Translations under genes and position numbers: made by a program
Notes under the pieces: model-generated
The model's database searches: none
The model's input: the letters and a program-made list of their open reading frames with translations, nothing else
Told to the model about the DNA's origin: nothing
Part shown: piece after piece, positions 6,495 through 14,655 of the stretch
How positions within the stretch are numbered: position 1 is the stretch's first letter
Layout of the letters: each line of letters starts with the position of its first letter
DNA from: an uncultured Clostridia bacterium
GTDB lineage: Bacteria > Bacillota > Clostridia > Christensenellales > Borkfalkiaceae
DNA length: 15,767 bases
Direction of reading: 5' to 3'
NCBI GenBank assembly: GCA_947629725.1
Contig: CANREU010000019.1
Location: 1 to 15,767 of the forward strand

Positions 6495-7417
6495 ATGAGA
6501 TCACCTTGCCGAACGAGACTGTGATGCTCGACAAGTTCGCTTCCGACTTGAATCTCGAATTGCTCTATGCGGGGCGGGGGCTCGTCCGTCTCACGAGCAT
6601 GAGCGTCGACCGCCCGGGGCTGCGCCTTGCGGGATTTTACAGCTATTTCGACTCCCGCCGCATCCTCCTCATCGGGCTCACCGAGCACGAATACCTCCGC
6701 TCGTTCACCGAGGAGGCGCGCCGCAAGAAGATCAAAAAGCTCTTCGACTGCGGGGAGATCCCGTGCGTCATCTTTTCGCGCGATCTGCCCGTTTTGCCCG
6801 AATTTTTGGAGTACGCGAGAAAGTCGCTCACCCCCGTCTTCCGCTCGAGCAAGATGACGACGGCGGTGATGAACGACCTCTTCATCTACCTCTCCCGCCT
6901 GCTTGCGCCCGTCACCACCATCCACGGCGTCCTCATGGACGTCTCGGGCGCGGGGATCTTGCTTACGGGGAGCTCGGGCGTCGGGAAGAGCGAGACGGCT
7001 ATGGAGCTCATCAAGCGCGGACACCGCCTCGTCGCGGACGACTCCGTCCTCATAAAGCGGGTGGAGAACGAGCTCGTCGGCACCGCTCCCGAGCGCATCC
7101 GCTATTTCATGGAGCTCCGCGGGATCGGCATCATCAACGTGAAGAACATGTACGGGTCGGGCTCCGTGCTCGGCGAAAAAGAGGTGGAGCTCGTGATGGA
7201 GCTCGAGCCGTGGCAGCAGGGGAAGGAGTACGACCGCATCGGCGGCGAGGGGAGCATCGAGGAGATCCTCGGCGTGAAACTTCCCAAACTCACCATCCCC
7301 GTGAGCCCCGGGCGGAACCTCGCCATCCTCATCGAAGTCGCGGCGCGCAACTATCGCCTCAAGGGGATGGGGTACGACGCGGCGCAGGAACTCATCCAGC
7401 GCACGATCGGAAGATGA
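6491..7417 (+). CDS. hprK: HPr kinase/phosphorylase
   Basis: HprK phosphorylates and dephosphorylates the regulatory serine (Ser46) of HPr. It senses glycolytic intermediates and phosphate, and drives carbon catabolite repression through CcpA in Gram-positives. The 308 residues have the family's N-terminal domain (about 1-130) and C-terminal kinase domain. The kinase domain has Walker A GSSGVGKS at 160-167 (Lys166), VADDSV at 181-186 and the HPrK signature MELRGIGIINVKNMYG at 207-222. His145 in TIHGVLMDV lies in the conserved stretch before the P-loop. The start is the ATG at 6491, which overlaps the previous TGA and has GGGGGAAG (about 6480-6487) as Shine-Dalgarno; a longer upstream frame is only Arg-rich shadow. 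Its presence supports a Bacillota host with a phosphotransferase system. Its stop overlaps the next ATG. Confidence 0.97.
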   Translation: MNEITLPNETVMLDKFASDLNLELLYAGRGLVRLTSMSVDRPGLRLAGFYSYFDSRRILLIGLTEHEYLRSFTEEARRKKIKKLFDCGEIPCVIFSRDLPVLPEFLEYARKSLTPVFRSSKMTTAVMNDLFIYLSRLLAPVTTIHGVLMDVSGAGILLTGSSGVGKSETAMELIKRGHRLVADDSVLIKRVENELVGTAPERIRYFMELRGIGIINVKNMYGSGSVLGEKEVELVMELEPWQQGKEYDRIGGEGSIEEILGVKLPKLTIPVSPGRNLAILIEVAARNYRLKGMGYDAAQELIQRTIGR

Positions 7418-9513
7418 GGGAGCTGCTTGCCCCCGCGGGGGACGAAAACACGGCGAAAGTTGCCCTTCTTGCGGGGGCGGACGCCGTCTATTTAGGCATG
7501 ACCCGCTTCTCCGCCCGCAGCGCCGCGCAGAACCTCGACGGAGAAGCGCTCGCGCGGGTCGCGGAGTTTGCCCATCTTCTCGGGGCGAAGGCCTACGTCG
7601 CCCTCAACACCCTCGTGAAGGACGGGGAGACGGAGGACTTCTTTTCTTCCGCCCGTCTCGCATGGGCGTGCGGCGCCGACGCCCTCCTTTTGCAGGACAT
7701 CTTCCTCGGGCGGGCGCTGAAAGCCATGTGCCCCGAGATGGTCCTCCACCTCTCCACGCAGGGGGGATGCTGCAACGAATACGGCGCGCGCGTTGCGAAG
7801 GAATACGGCTTTTCCCGCGTCGTCCTCGCCCGCGAAACTCCTCTTGCCGAGATCGCCCGCGTCTCGAAGATCGCGGAGACGGAGTGCTTCGTGCAGGGGG
7901 CGCTCTGCACCTCCTTTTCGGGGCAATGCTACTTTTCCTCCTTTGCGGGGAACAACAGCGGAAACCGCGGCAGGTGCAAGCAACCCTGCCGTAAAAAATA
8001 CAAAATCGATGGGATGGGGTGCGAAAAAGAGGGGTACGCCCTCTCCACTTGCGACCTCTGTGTGGGAAAGAAGATCGAAAAACTCGCGGAAGCGGGGGTC
8101 GTCTCCTTCAAGATCGAGGGGCGGATGCGCCGCCCCGAATACGTCGCCGCGGCGGTGAAATACTACCGCGCCCTCCTCGGGGGGGAGGACGGAAAAAAGG
8201 AATTCCCCGCCCTCGTCCGCGCCTACAACCGCGGGGACTACACCCGCGGGCTCGCCTTCGGGCAGGAGCACTTCCTCTCCCGCCTCGTGCAGGGGCACAT
8301 CGGCGAGCGGGTGGGGGAGGTCTCCCTCCGCGGCGGAAAGTACTTTTGCAAGAGCGCCTACCCCGCCGGCCCCGCCGACGGATTCAAAATTCTGCGCGGC
8401 GGCAGGGAGGTGTGCGGCGCCCTTTCCGCGGGGAATGCGGAGGACGGCTTCTATCTCTCCCCGTCCGCCCGTCTTCTTGCGGGGGACGAGGTCCGTCTCA
8501 CGACGGACGCCCGCACGAATGCGGCCGTTCTCTCCCCCGTCCGCGCCCGTAAAATAGAGGTGAAGGTCCGCCTCGTCGCGGGGGAAGTCCCGCAGGCGGA
8601 GTGCGAGGGGCTCGTCTTTCGGGGGGACGCCACGCTCGAGCGCGGGAAGACTTCCTTCGTGACAGAGGAGGAGGCGGAAGCCTGCTTCAAGAAGTGCCCC
8701 GCGCCCCTTCTTGCGGAGGTCACGGCGGAGGCGGGTTCGGCATTTATGCCGAAGTCCGCGCTCAACGGCTTCCGCAGGGGATTTTACGAGGCCCTCATCG
8801 CCCGTCTCGCCCCCCAAAGGGAGCCTGCCTTCCGCCCCGTCCCCGCGTGCAAACTCACCCCCGTTGCGGGAAGAGAGAGGGCGGAGATCGTGGAGGACGG
8901 CGCCCCTTCGGCGGGGATCGCGATCCGCAAGCCGCGCGACTATGCCCGTCTTCCCGCCCCTCATGCGGGGGACTATCTCTACCTCCCGCCCTTTCTCACG
9001 ACGGAGGAGGCGGAGGACATCCTCTCCCGCGCGGAGGGGTATGAGGGGATCTACTGCGAGGGGTACTACGGGCTCGCCCTCGCCGAAGCCTACCAAAAGA
9101 AGCTGTTCGCGGGCACGGGGTTCAACCTCACCAACCGCTATGCGGCGGCGGGCGCCGCGGAGCGGGCGGAGAAGTTCGCCCTCTCGAAGGAGCTCTCCTC
9201 CGCTGAACAGGGGCGGCTCGCGGCAAGGGGAGCGTTCGCCCTCGCGGAGGGGGCGGTGAAGGTGATGGACCTTATCTACTGTCCCTTTGAAAAGCGCTGC
9301 GGGCAGTGCGACGGGCGGGTCTTCCACACCCTCACCGATGAGGACGGCCGCGCCTTCCCGCTGAGGAAATACCGCGTGAACGGGCAGTGCCGTTTCGAGG
9401 TGTATAACTGCGCCCCGCTCAAAGCGGGCCCCCCGCTGTCCTGCCTGTGCGATAGGTCCGCGGCGGTTTCGGGGACGCCCACAAAGGGACACGCGGAGAG
9501 GAGTATGCTATGA
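7414..9513 (+). CDS. U32 family protein (RlhA/TrhP-like RNA hydroxylase, annotated as peptidase U32)
   Basis: This 699-residue protein belongs to the U32 family. The name 'peptidase' is historical: well-studied members (RlhA, TrhP, UbiU/V) are Fe-S proteins that hydroxylate 23S rRNA, tRNA or ubiquinone precursors. It starts MRELLAPAGDENTAKVALLA and has ADAVYLG at 22-28 and YVALNTLVKDGE at 61-72. The U32 signature runs ECFVQGALCTSFSGQC, with Cys158, Cys165, Cys172, Cys188 and Cys192; it is followed by SFKIEGRMRRPEYV at 231-244. The long C-terminal half fits the DUF3656-bearing form, ending with CGQCDGRVF and FEVYNCAPL. Length favours the RlhA-like group, but the exact RNA target is not decidable here. 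The ATG at 7414 overlaps the hprK TGA, and a much longer open frame upstream is a shadow of hprK. The next gene again overlaps by ATGA. Confidence 0.9.
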   Translation: MRELLAPAGDENTAKVALLAGADAVYLGMTRFSARSAAQNLDGEALARVAEFAHLLGAKAYVALNTLVKDGETEDFFSSARLAWACGADALLLQDIFLGRALKAMCPEMVLHLSTQGGCCNEYGARVAKEYGFSRVVLARETPLAEIARVSKIAETECFVQGALCTSFSGQCYFSSFAGNNSGNRGRCKQPCRKKYKIDGMGCEKEGYALSTCDLCVGKKIEKLAEAGVVSFKIEGRMRRPEYVAAAVKYYRALLGGEDGKKEFPALVRAYNRGDYTRGLAFGQEHFLSRLVQGHIGERVGEVSLRGGKYFCKSAYPAGPADGFKILRGGREVCGALSAGNAEDGFYLSPSARLLAGDEVRLTTDARTNAAVLSPVRARKIEVKVRLVAGEVPQAECEGLVFRGDATLERGKTSFVTEEEAEACFKKCPAPLLAEVTAEAGSAFMPKSALNGFRRGFYEALIARLAPQREPAFRPVPACKLTPVAGRERAEIVEDGAPSAGIAIRKPRDYARLPAPHAGDYLYLPPFLTTEEAEDILSRAEGYEGIYCEGYYGLALAEAYQKKLFAGTGFNLTNRYAAAGAAERAEKFALSKELSSAEQGRLAARGAFALAEGAVKVMDLIYCPFEKRCGQCDGRVFHTLTDEDGRAFPLRKYRVNGQCRFEVYNCAPLKAGPPLSCLCDRSAAVSGTPTKGHAERSML

Positions 9514-11849
9514 AAAAGAGCTACGAACGGCTCGAACTCGATAAAATTCTGAACGCCGTCGCGGAGTGCGCCGCCCTCGAGGGCGGGAAGGCGCTCGTGC
9601 GCGCCCTTGTGCCCGTCTCCGAATGGCGGGAGGCGGAGGAACTGCTCGCCCGCACGGAGGAGGCGAACCTTCTCTTTGCGCTCGGCGCGGGGCGTGCGGA
9701 ACCCTTTTTGCCCCTCGGCGACAGCTTGGAGCGGGCGGAGAAGGGGGCGACCCTCTCCTGCGGGGAACTGCTCGCGGCGGCGTCCCTTCTGCGCTCGGCG
9801 CGGCTCGCCCATTCCTCCGTCGCGGAGTGCGCGGACGGGCGGATCGTCCGTCTCCGGGAGACGGCTGCCCGCCTCCGTTTCGACGGAAAGCTGGAGAAGG
9901 AGATCTGCGAAAAGATCGTGGGGGAGAACGAACTGCGCGACGACGCGAGCGAGCGTCTCTTCTCCCTCCGCCGCGAAATAAGGCTTTTGAACGAGCGCAT
10001 CCGCGCCCGCCTCTCCTCCTATCTCACGGGGGAGGAAAAGAAGTATCTGCAGGACGGCGTCGTCACCGTGCGCGGGGATCGCTTCGTCATCCCCGTGAAG
10101 GCGGAGTATAAGCGGGCGGTGCGCGGCTTCGTGCACGACCGTTCGCAGAGCGGCGCGACCTTTTTCATCGAGCCCGAAGAGGTGCTCGAGATGAACAACG
10201 AACTGCGCGGCCTCCTCCTCGACGAAAAGGAAGAAGAGGAGCGCATTTTGCACGAACTCTCGGGGCGGGTGGGGCGCCTCCGCGGCGCCCTCTCGGAGGA
10301 TGCGGAGCTCCTCGCCGAGCTCGATTCCTACTTCGCCCGCGCCGAATACGGCGAACGGAACGGGTGCACAAAGCCCCGCCTCAACGGGCGCGGCGTCCTC
10401 TCGATCGTGAAGGGGAGGCACCCCCTCCTTGCGAAGAAGACGGCGGTGCCCGTCTCCCTCTCTCTGGGAGAAAAATACGACGTCCTCCTCATCAGCGGCG
10501 CCAACGCGGGGGGGAAGACGGTCACTTTGAAGACGTGCGGCCTCTTTTGCCTCATGGCGGCGTGCGGCGTCTTCGTGCCCGCCGCGGAGGGGACGGACCT
10601 CCCCGTCTTCCGTGAAATTTTCTGCGACGTGGGGGACAGCCAGAGCATCGAGGAGAACCTCTCCACTTTCTCTTCCCACATCGTCACCCTGCGCGGGATC
10701 CTCGCGGAGGCGGGCAAAAACGACCTCGTCCTCCTCGACGAACCGGGCGGCGGCACCGACCCCGAGGAGGGGCAGGCGCTCGCAAAGGCCCTCCTTTCCG
10801 CCGTCTTGAAGAGGGGATGCAGGGCGGTCGTCACCACCCACTACTCCGCCCTCAAGGAGTTTGCCTACGAGACGGCGGGGATGGAGAACGGCAGCATGGA
10901 GTTCGACGAGCGGGACTTCCGCCCCCTCTTCCGCCTGAAGATCGGCGCGCCCGGCTCTTCCAACGCCCTCGCCATCTGCACCCGCCTCGGGCTCCCCGCC
11001 GAAACGGTGGAGGAGGCGCGGGGGTACCTCTCGGAGGGAGCGCGGTCCTTTGAACGGACGGTCCGCGCCGCCGAGGAGAGCAGGGTGCGCGCCGAGGAGG
11101 CCCTCCTCCGCGCGGAGGAGAGGGAAAAAGAGTGGGAGGAGCGGACCCGCGTCCTCGAAAAAGAGGAGGAAAAGCTCCGCAAGGAGAAGGAAAAGCTCTT
11201 CGCCTCCGCAAAGGCGGAAGCGCGGCGGATCGTAAACGAGCGCACCGCGCGGGCGGAGGAGATCCTTGAAAAGATCGAGGAGCTCTTCAAGAAAGATACG
11301 CTCACCGAGGCGGATCTCATAAGAGCCCGCACCCTCCGCAACCGCATGGGGGAGGAGACGGAGGAAAAGGAGCCCGTGCGCGCCGTTCCCGCCGACCCCG
11401 CCCGCCTCAAAGCGGGGGACAGGGTGCTCGTCGGGAGCATGAACGCGGAGGGGAGCGTCCTCTCCGTGCGGAGAGAGAAGAAGACGGCGGAGGTGCAGAT
11501 CGGCTCTCTCCGCGTGCGGTGTAAATTTTCCGACCTCTTTGTTTCCCCCAAGCCCCGCGAGGAGAAGAAGGTGAAGGAGACGCGCGACCTTGCGGAGCGC
11601 ACCTCCTACCGCCCCGAGGTGAACCTTTTAGGGCTCACGGTGGCGGAGGCCCTTCCCGAGGTGGAGGCCCTGTTGGACGGCGCCCTTCTTTCGGGCGCAA
11701 CGGAGGTGCGGATCGTGCACGGCATGGGCACGGGAAAACTGCGCGCCGCCGTCCACGCGTACCTCAAAAAGCACCCCCATGTTGCGGATTTCCGCCTCGG
11801 GCGGTACGGCGAGGGGGAGAGCGGGGTCACCGTCGTCACCCTCAAATAG
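9510..11849 (+). CDS. mutS2: MutS2 ATPase with C-terminal Smr domain
   Basis: MutS2 is not the mismatch-repair MutS. It has been linked to suppression of recombination and, in Bacillus, to splitting collided ribosomes for quality control. The 779 residues have an N-terminal region and core (about 1-300) and an ABC-type ATPase with Walker A GANAGGKT at 330-337 and Walker B LVLLDE at 406-411, followed by PGGGTDPEEG. A highly charged coiled coil lies at about 510-615, and a KOW-like stretch (LKAGDRVLVGSM) at about 633-644. The Smr domain spans about 700-779 and contains HGMGTGKLR at 737-745. The usual Smr LDLRG reads VNLLG here, a variant I believe is common in clostridial MutS2. The ATG at 9510 overlaps the upstream TGA and has GAGAGGAG as Shine-Dalgarno. 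It is the last of the five overlapping genes and ends in TAG. Confidence 0.97.
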   Translation: MKKSYERLELDKILNAVAECAALEGGKALVRALVPVSEWREAEELLARTEEANLLFALGAGRAEPFLPLGDSLERAEKGATLSCGELLAAASLLRSARLAHSSVAECADGRIVRLRETAARLRFDGKLEKEICEKIVGENELRDDASERLFSLRREIRLLNERIRARLSSYLTGEEKKYLQDGVVTVRGDRFVIPVKAEYKRAVRGFVHDRSQSGATFFIEPEEVLEMNNELRGLLLDEKEEEERILHELSGRVGRLRGALSEDAELLAELDSYFARAEYGERNGCTKPRLNGRGVLSIVKGRHPLLAKKTAVPVSLSLGEKYDVLLISGANAGGKTVTLKTCGLFCLMAACGVFVPAAEGTDLPVFREIFCDVGDSQSIEENLSTFSSHIVTLRGILAEAGKNDLVLLDEPGGGTDPEEGQALAKALLSAVLKRGCRAVVTTHYSALKEFAYETAGMENGSMEFDERDFRPLFRLKIGAPGSSNALAICTRLGLPAETVEEARGYLSEGARSFERTVRAAEESRVRAEEALLRAEEREKEWEERTRVLEKEEEKLRKEKEKLFASAKAEARRIVNERTARAEEILEKIEELFKKDTLTEADLIRARTLRNRMGEETEEKEPVRAVPADPARLKAGDRVLVGSMNAEGSVLSVRREKKTAEVQIGSLRVRCKFSDLFVSPKPREEKKVKETRDLAERTSYRPEVNLLGLTVAEALPEVEALLDGALLSGATEVRIVHGMGTGKLRAAVHAYLKKHPHVADFRLGRYGEGESGVTVVTLK

Positions 11850-11865
11850 CATAAAACGGAGCCCG

Positions 11866-11901
11866 CCTCAATACAATGGGATAGAAAAGTCCCGATTGAG
11901 G
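11866..11901 (+). promoter_or_regulatory. Hairpin that buries the Shine-Dalgarno of the next gene
   Basis: CCTCAAT (11866-11872) is the exact reverse complement of ATTGAGG (11895-11901). Inside it, GGGA (11878-11881) pairs with TCCC (11890-11893) around an 8-base loop. The downstream arm contains GAGG (11898-11901), the only Shine-Dalgarno for the TTG start at 11910. No T-run follows, so it is not a terminator. Translation control is inferred from the pairing. Confidence 0.55.
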
Positions 11902-11909
11902 TAAGCTGA

Positions 11910-12605
11910 TTGAAAAAGAACACTCTCGCCGCGCTCACGAATGTCTTTCTCGCCCTCGTGCTCGTCTTTGTCGGCGCGGTCTGCTTCCTTCCCTCCGCGG
12001 GGGAGGTGGCGAGCGTGAACGACAGGGTGATCTACCGCGGCAGTTCGGCGGACGGCGTCTCCCTCATGTTCAACGTGTATTGGGGGACGGAGGAGGTCTA
12101 CGGCATCCTCGGCGTCCTCGAGGACTACGGCGCGAAGGCGACCTTCTTCCTCGGCGGGAGCTGGGCGGACGACAACACGGCCTGCGTGGAGGAGATCGCG
12201 GCGCGCGGGCACGAGATCGGCTCCCACGGCTATTTCCACCGCGACCACGAAAAACTCGGCTATGAGGACAACCTGAAGGAGATCGGCAACAGCGTGCGCT
12301 TTCTGAACCTTGCGGGAAGGGTGCAGGTCTCCCTCTTCGCCCCTCCCTCGGGGGCGTTCAACGGGGATACCGTCGCGGCGGCGGAGGCGCTCGGGCTTCG
12401 CACCGTGATGTGGAGCCGCGACACCGTCGACTGGCGGGACAAGGACGAAGACCTCTGCCTCTCCCGCGCGACCGAGGGGATAAGCGGGGGAGACCTCGTC
12501 CTCATGCACCCCATGAAACACACCCTTGCGGCGCTTCCCAAAGTCCTCGCCTACTACGGGGCGCACGGGCTGCGGGCGATCACCGTCGGGGAAAATATCG
12601 GATAA
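11910..12605 (+). CDS. Polysaccharide deacetylase-family (NodB-fold) membrane protein with a degenerate motif 1
   Basis: The family removes acetyl groups from peptidoglycan or other cell-surface sugars. This 231-residue protein has an N-terminal membrane segment (about 6-27) and then a NodB-homology domain facing outward. Motif 2 is intact (SHGYFH, His106 and His110), as are WSRDTVDW at 168-175 and LMHP with His200. Motif 1, normally TFDDG, reads MFNVYWG at 53-59, so the usual catalytic Asp and metal Asp are Asn55 and Val56. Motif 3, normally RPPxG, reads FAPPSGAF without the Arg. Similar MFNVYWGTE forms occur in a clostridial subgroup as I recall, so function may be altered rather than lost. 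The start is TTG, as no ATG or GTG fits; its Shine-Dalgarno GAGG sits in a hairpin. The gap after mutS2 is 60 bases. Confidence 0.85.
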   Translation: MKKNTLAALTNVFLALVLVFVGAVCFLPSAGEVASVNDRVIYRGSSADGVSLMFNVYWGTEEVYGILGVLEDYGAKATFFLGGSWADDNTACVEEIAARGHEIGSHGYFHRDHEKLGYEDNLKEIGNSVRFLNLAGRVQVSLFAPPSGAFNGDTVAAAEALGLRTVMWSRDTVDWRDKDEDLCLSRATEGISGGDLVLMHPMKHTLAALPKVLAYYGAHGLRAITVGENIG

Positions 12606-12621
12606 ACTTACGGAGAAACAC

Positions 12622-13863
12622 ATGGTACACACTTTTACGCTTGAAAACGGCGTGCGCGGGATCGTAAAGCGGATGGAGGGGCTGCTCTCCGTCACGATGG
12701 GGGTGCTCGTCGGCACGGGCTCCGCCTTCGAGAGCGACGAGGAGGACGGGCTCTCCCACTTCATCGAGCACGTGCAATTCAAGGGAACGGACAAGCACAA
12801 CGCCTTTGAACTCTCGGACGCGTTCGACGCGATCGGCGCACAGGTCAACGCCTTCACGGGGAAGGACGTCACCTGCTACTATGCCAAGACGACGAGCGAC
12901 CACGCCGCCGAGGCGTTCGCGCTGCTTTCGGAGCTCTTCCTCGACTCCGTCTTCCCCGAGGAGGAACTCGAGAAGGAGAAGGGAGTGATCGTCGAGGAGA
13001 TCCATATGGACGAGGACTCCCCCGAGGACCTCTGTCTCGACCTCCTCGCCCGCGCCTACTACGGAGAGGGGAACTACGGCAGGAACACCCTCGGGCCCGA
13101 AGAGAACGTGCGCCGCTTCACCCGCGCGGACATTTTCAACTACAAAAAGCGGCGGTATGTCCCCCAAAACGTCGTCCTCTCCTTTGCGGGGAACATCTCC
13201 CCCAAAAAGGCGGAGGAGCTCGCGCGCACCTACTTCGGCAAGATGGAGGGGGACCCGTTCGTGCAGACGGAGATCGCCGTCTCTCCCCGCACGGACGCCG
13301 TCTTCCGCAAAAAGCCCATCGAACAGGTGCACTTCGCGGTCGCCTTTCCCTCCGTCCCGCGGGACGACCCCGCTTATCCCGCCGTACAGGTGATGAATCT
13401 CGCCCTCGGCGGCGGCTCCTCCTCCCGCCTCTTCAAGCGGGTGCGCGAGGAGCTCGGGCTCGCCTATTCGGTGTATTCCTACCCCTCGTCCTACCGCGAG
13501 GCGGGCGTCCTCTGCGTGTATGCGGGGGTGAGCCCCAAGAAGGCGGAGGCGGCGGCAGAGGCGGTGCTCGACACCATCTCCGCATTCCGCCGCGAAGGTC
13601 TCACGGAGGAGGAATTTCTCCGCGGCAAGGAGCAGGTGCGCTCCGCCATCATCTTCTCGCAGGAGAGCACCTCTTCGCAGATGCTCCTCTACGGCAAGCA
13701 GCTGCTCTATAAGAACGAGATCTACGACTTCTCCGCGCGCATGAAGGAGATCGCCGAACTCAAAAAAGAGAGCGTCGAAGAGGCACTCGGGCGCGCTTTC
13801 GACTTCTCCCGCTCCGCCTCGTCGACGGTCGGCAACCTCAAAGCGGGCTTGACCCTCCGATGA
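12622..13863 (+). CDS. M16 family zinc metallopeptidase (processing-peptidase-like)
   Basis: This 413-residue peptidase has the size of bacterial one-chain M16 proteins related to mitochondrial processing peptidase, which cleave peptides or pre-proteins inside a clamshell of two similar halves. The inverted zinc motif HxxEH is His46, Glu49 and His50 in SHFIEHVQFKG. The third ligand is Glu126 in VEEIHMDED, 76 residues after His50, the spacing normal for the family. The second half carries the Gly-rich substrate loop GGGSSSRLFKRVREELGLAYSV. The start is the ATG at 12622 with GGAG at 12612-12615, 16 bases after the deacetylase-like gene; an in-frame extension upstream is a shadow of that gene. 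The target is unknown. Its stop overlaps the next start by ATGA. Confidence 0.95.
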   Translation: MVHTFTLENGVRGIVKRMEGLLSVTMGVLVGTGSAFESDEEDGLSHFIEHVQFKGTDKHNAFELSDAFDAIGAQVNAFTGKDVTCYYAKTTSDHAAEAFALLSELFLDSVFPEEELEKEKGVIVEEIHMDEDSPEDLCLDLLARAYYGEGNYGRNTLGPEENVRRFTRADIFNYKKRRYVPQNVVLSFAGNISPKKAEELARTYFGKMEGDPFVQTEIAVSPRTDAVFRKKPIEQVHFAVAFPSVPRDDPAYPAVQVMNLALGGGSSSRLFKRVREELGLAYSVYSYPSSYREAGVLCVYAGVSPKKAEAAAEAVLDTISAFRREGLTEEEFLRGKEQVRSAIIFSQESTSSQMLLYGKQLLYKNEIYDFSARMKEIAELKKESVEEALGRAFDFSRSASSTVGNLKAGLTLR

Positions 13864-14360
13864 AGGAGGGCTTTCCGCCCGTCTTCGACGGGCATTCCCG
13901 CGTCCTCATTTTAGGAAGTTTCCCCTCCGTGAAGAGCCGCGCCCTCGGCTTCTACTACGGCAACCCGCAAAACAGGTTCTGGGGGATGCTCTCCCGCTTT
14001 TTCGGGGACCCCGTCCCCCTCACCGCGGAGGGGAAGCGCGCCTATGTACTGGGGCACGGCGTCGCCCTTTGGGACGTGGTGACGCGCTGCGAGATCGAGG
14101 GCTCCGCCGATTCCTCCATCCGCGCGGCGGAGATAGGGGACGTGGCGGCCCTCGAGCGGGCATGCGGGTATCTCCCCGTCTTCTGCAACGGCAGTAAGAG
14201 CTATTCGGAGCTCGGGCGGAATTTCCCCGAACTTCTTCCCCTCGCGCGGCGGCTCCCGTCCACCTCTCCCGCCAATCCCCGCTACGACGAAACGGCCTGG
14301 CACTCCGCTCTCGCGGAGGTCTTCGGCGGAAAACCTCGCGGATTTTTGCAAAAGTCTTGA
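13860..14360 (+). CDS. UDG-superfamily DNA glycosylase (hypoxanthine/uracil type, family 6-like)
   Basis: This 166-residue protein has the compact length of the hypoxanthine-DNA glycosylase group, which removes deaminated bases to start base excision repair. Motif A is LGSFPSVKSRALGFYYGNPQ (18-37), followed by NRFWGML. The FYYGNPQNRFW string is characteristic of the group. Later segments are LWDVV (about 70-74), a central VFCNGSKSY and the C-terminal motif PSTSPANPRY, which matches the loop that grips the DNA. The ATG at 13860 overlaps the M16 TGA. The TGA stop at 14358-14360 lies inside the -35 box of the acpP promoter. Which base it prefers (hypoxanthine or uracil) cannot be settled from sequence. 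Confidence 0.88.
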   Translation: MKEGFPPVFDGHSRVLILGSFPSVKSRALGFYYGNPQNRFWGMLSRFFGDPVPLTAEGKRAYVLGHGVALWDVVTRCEIEGSADSSIRAAEIGDVAALERACGYLPVFCNGSKSYSELGRNFPELLPLARRLPSTSPANPRYDETAWHSALAEVFGGKPRGFLQKS

Positions 14361-14385
14361 CAAGCGGCGGGAAAGGGTGTAGAAT
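14357..14385 (+). promoter_or_regulatory. Strong promoter of acpP
   Basis: A consensus TTGACA (14357-14362), a 17-base spacer, then TAGAAT (14380-14385). The -35 box contains the stop codon of the glycosylase gene. The predicted start at about 14392 gives a leader of about 36 bases. Near-consensus strength suits the heavy demand for acyl carrier protein. Confidence 0.9.
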
Positions 14386-14427
14386 AGAGAAGACGTGCGG
14401 AAAAAGCACGTTGAGACGGAGGATGAT

Positions 14428-14655
14428 ATGTTTGAAAAAGTTTGCAAGATGCTCGGCGAGCAACTCAACGTCGCACCCGAGAGCATCCGCCCCGAACAAG
14501 AGGTCGTGAAGGACCTCGGCGCGGACTCTCTCGACGTGGTGGAACTCATGATGGCGCTGGAAGACGAATACGGCATCACCCTTCCCGAGGGCGAAGTCGA
14601 GAACGTGAAGACGGTGCAGGACATCGTCGACATGATGAACAAGATCCAGAAATAA
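14428..14655 (+). CDS. acpP: Acyl carrier protein
   Basis: This 75-residue acidic protein carries growing acyl chains on a phosphopantetheine arm during fatty-acid synthesis. The attachment serine is Ser34 in GADSLDVVELMMALEDEYGI, the canonical DSL motif. The rest gives the normal four-helix pattern, ending VQDIVDMMNKIQK. The start is the ATG at 14428 with a textbook GGAGG (14418-14422); an upstream GTG in the same frame at 14395 would lie between the promoter and the Shine-Dalgarno and is rejected. It has its own promoter and no fab genes beside it, so it appears to be a monocistronic housekeeping copy. In the same frame, directly after its TAA, lies a remnant of an unrelated gene. Confidence 0.96.
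   Translation: MFEKVCKMLGEQLNVAPESIRPEQEVVKDLGADSLDVVELMMALEDEYGITLPEGEVENVKTVQDIVDMMNKIQK

Noticed and set aside
7492..9492. 666-codon open frame on the minus strand opposite the U32 gene
   Set aside because: It is the antisense shadow of a GC-rich gene with strong U32 motifs on the plus strand. Its translation is Arg/Gly/Glu-rich without recognisable domains.
9276..10841. 521-codon minus-strand frame opposite mutS2
   Set aside because: It is the complement of mutS2 codons in a GC-rich gene, with no motifs. The plus-strand Walker motifs and Smr domain decide the strand.
11872..11877. TACAAT as a -10 box for the deacetylase-like gene
   Set aside because: There is no acceptable -35 box about 17 bases upstream. 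Readthrough from the mutS2 operon is more likely.
14395..14427. GTG start for acpP, 11 codons upstream
   Set aside because: It lies about where transcription starts and would make the perfect GGAGG at 14418-14422 coding. The ATG at 14428 gives a normal ACP N-terminus.
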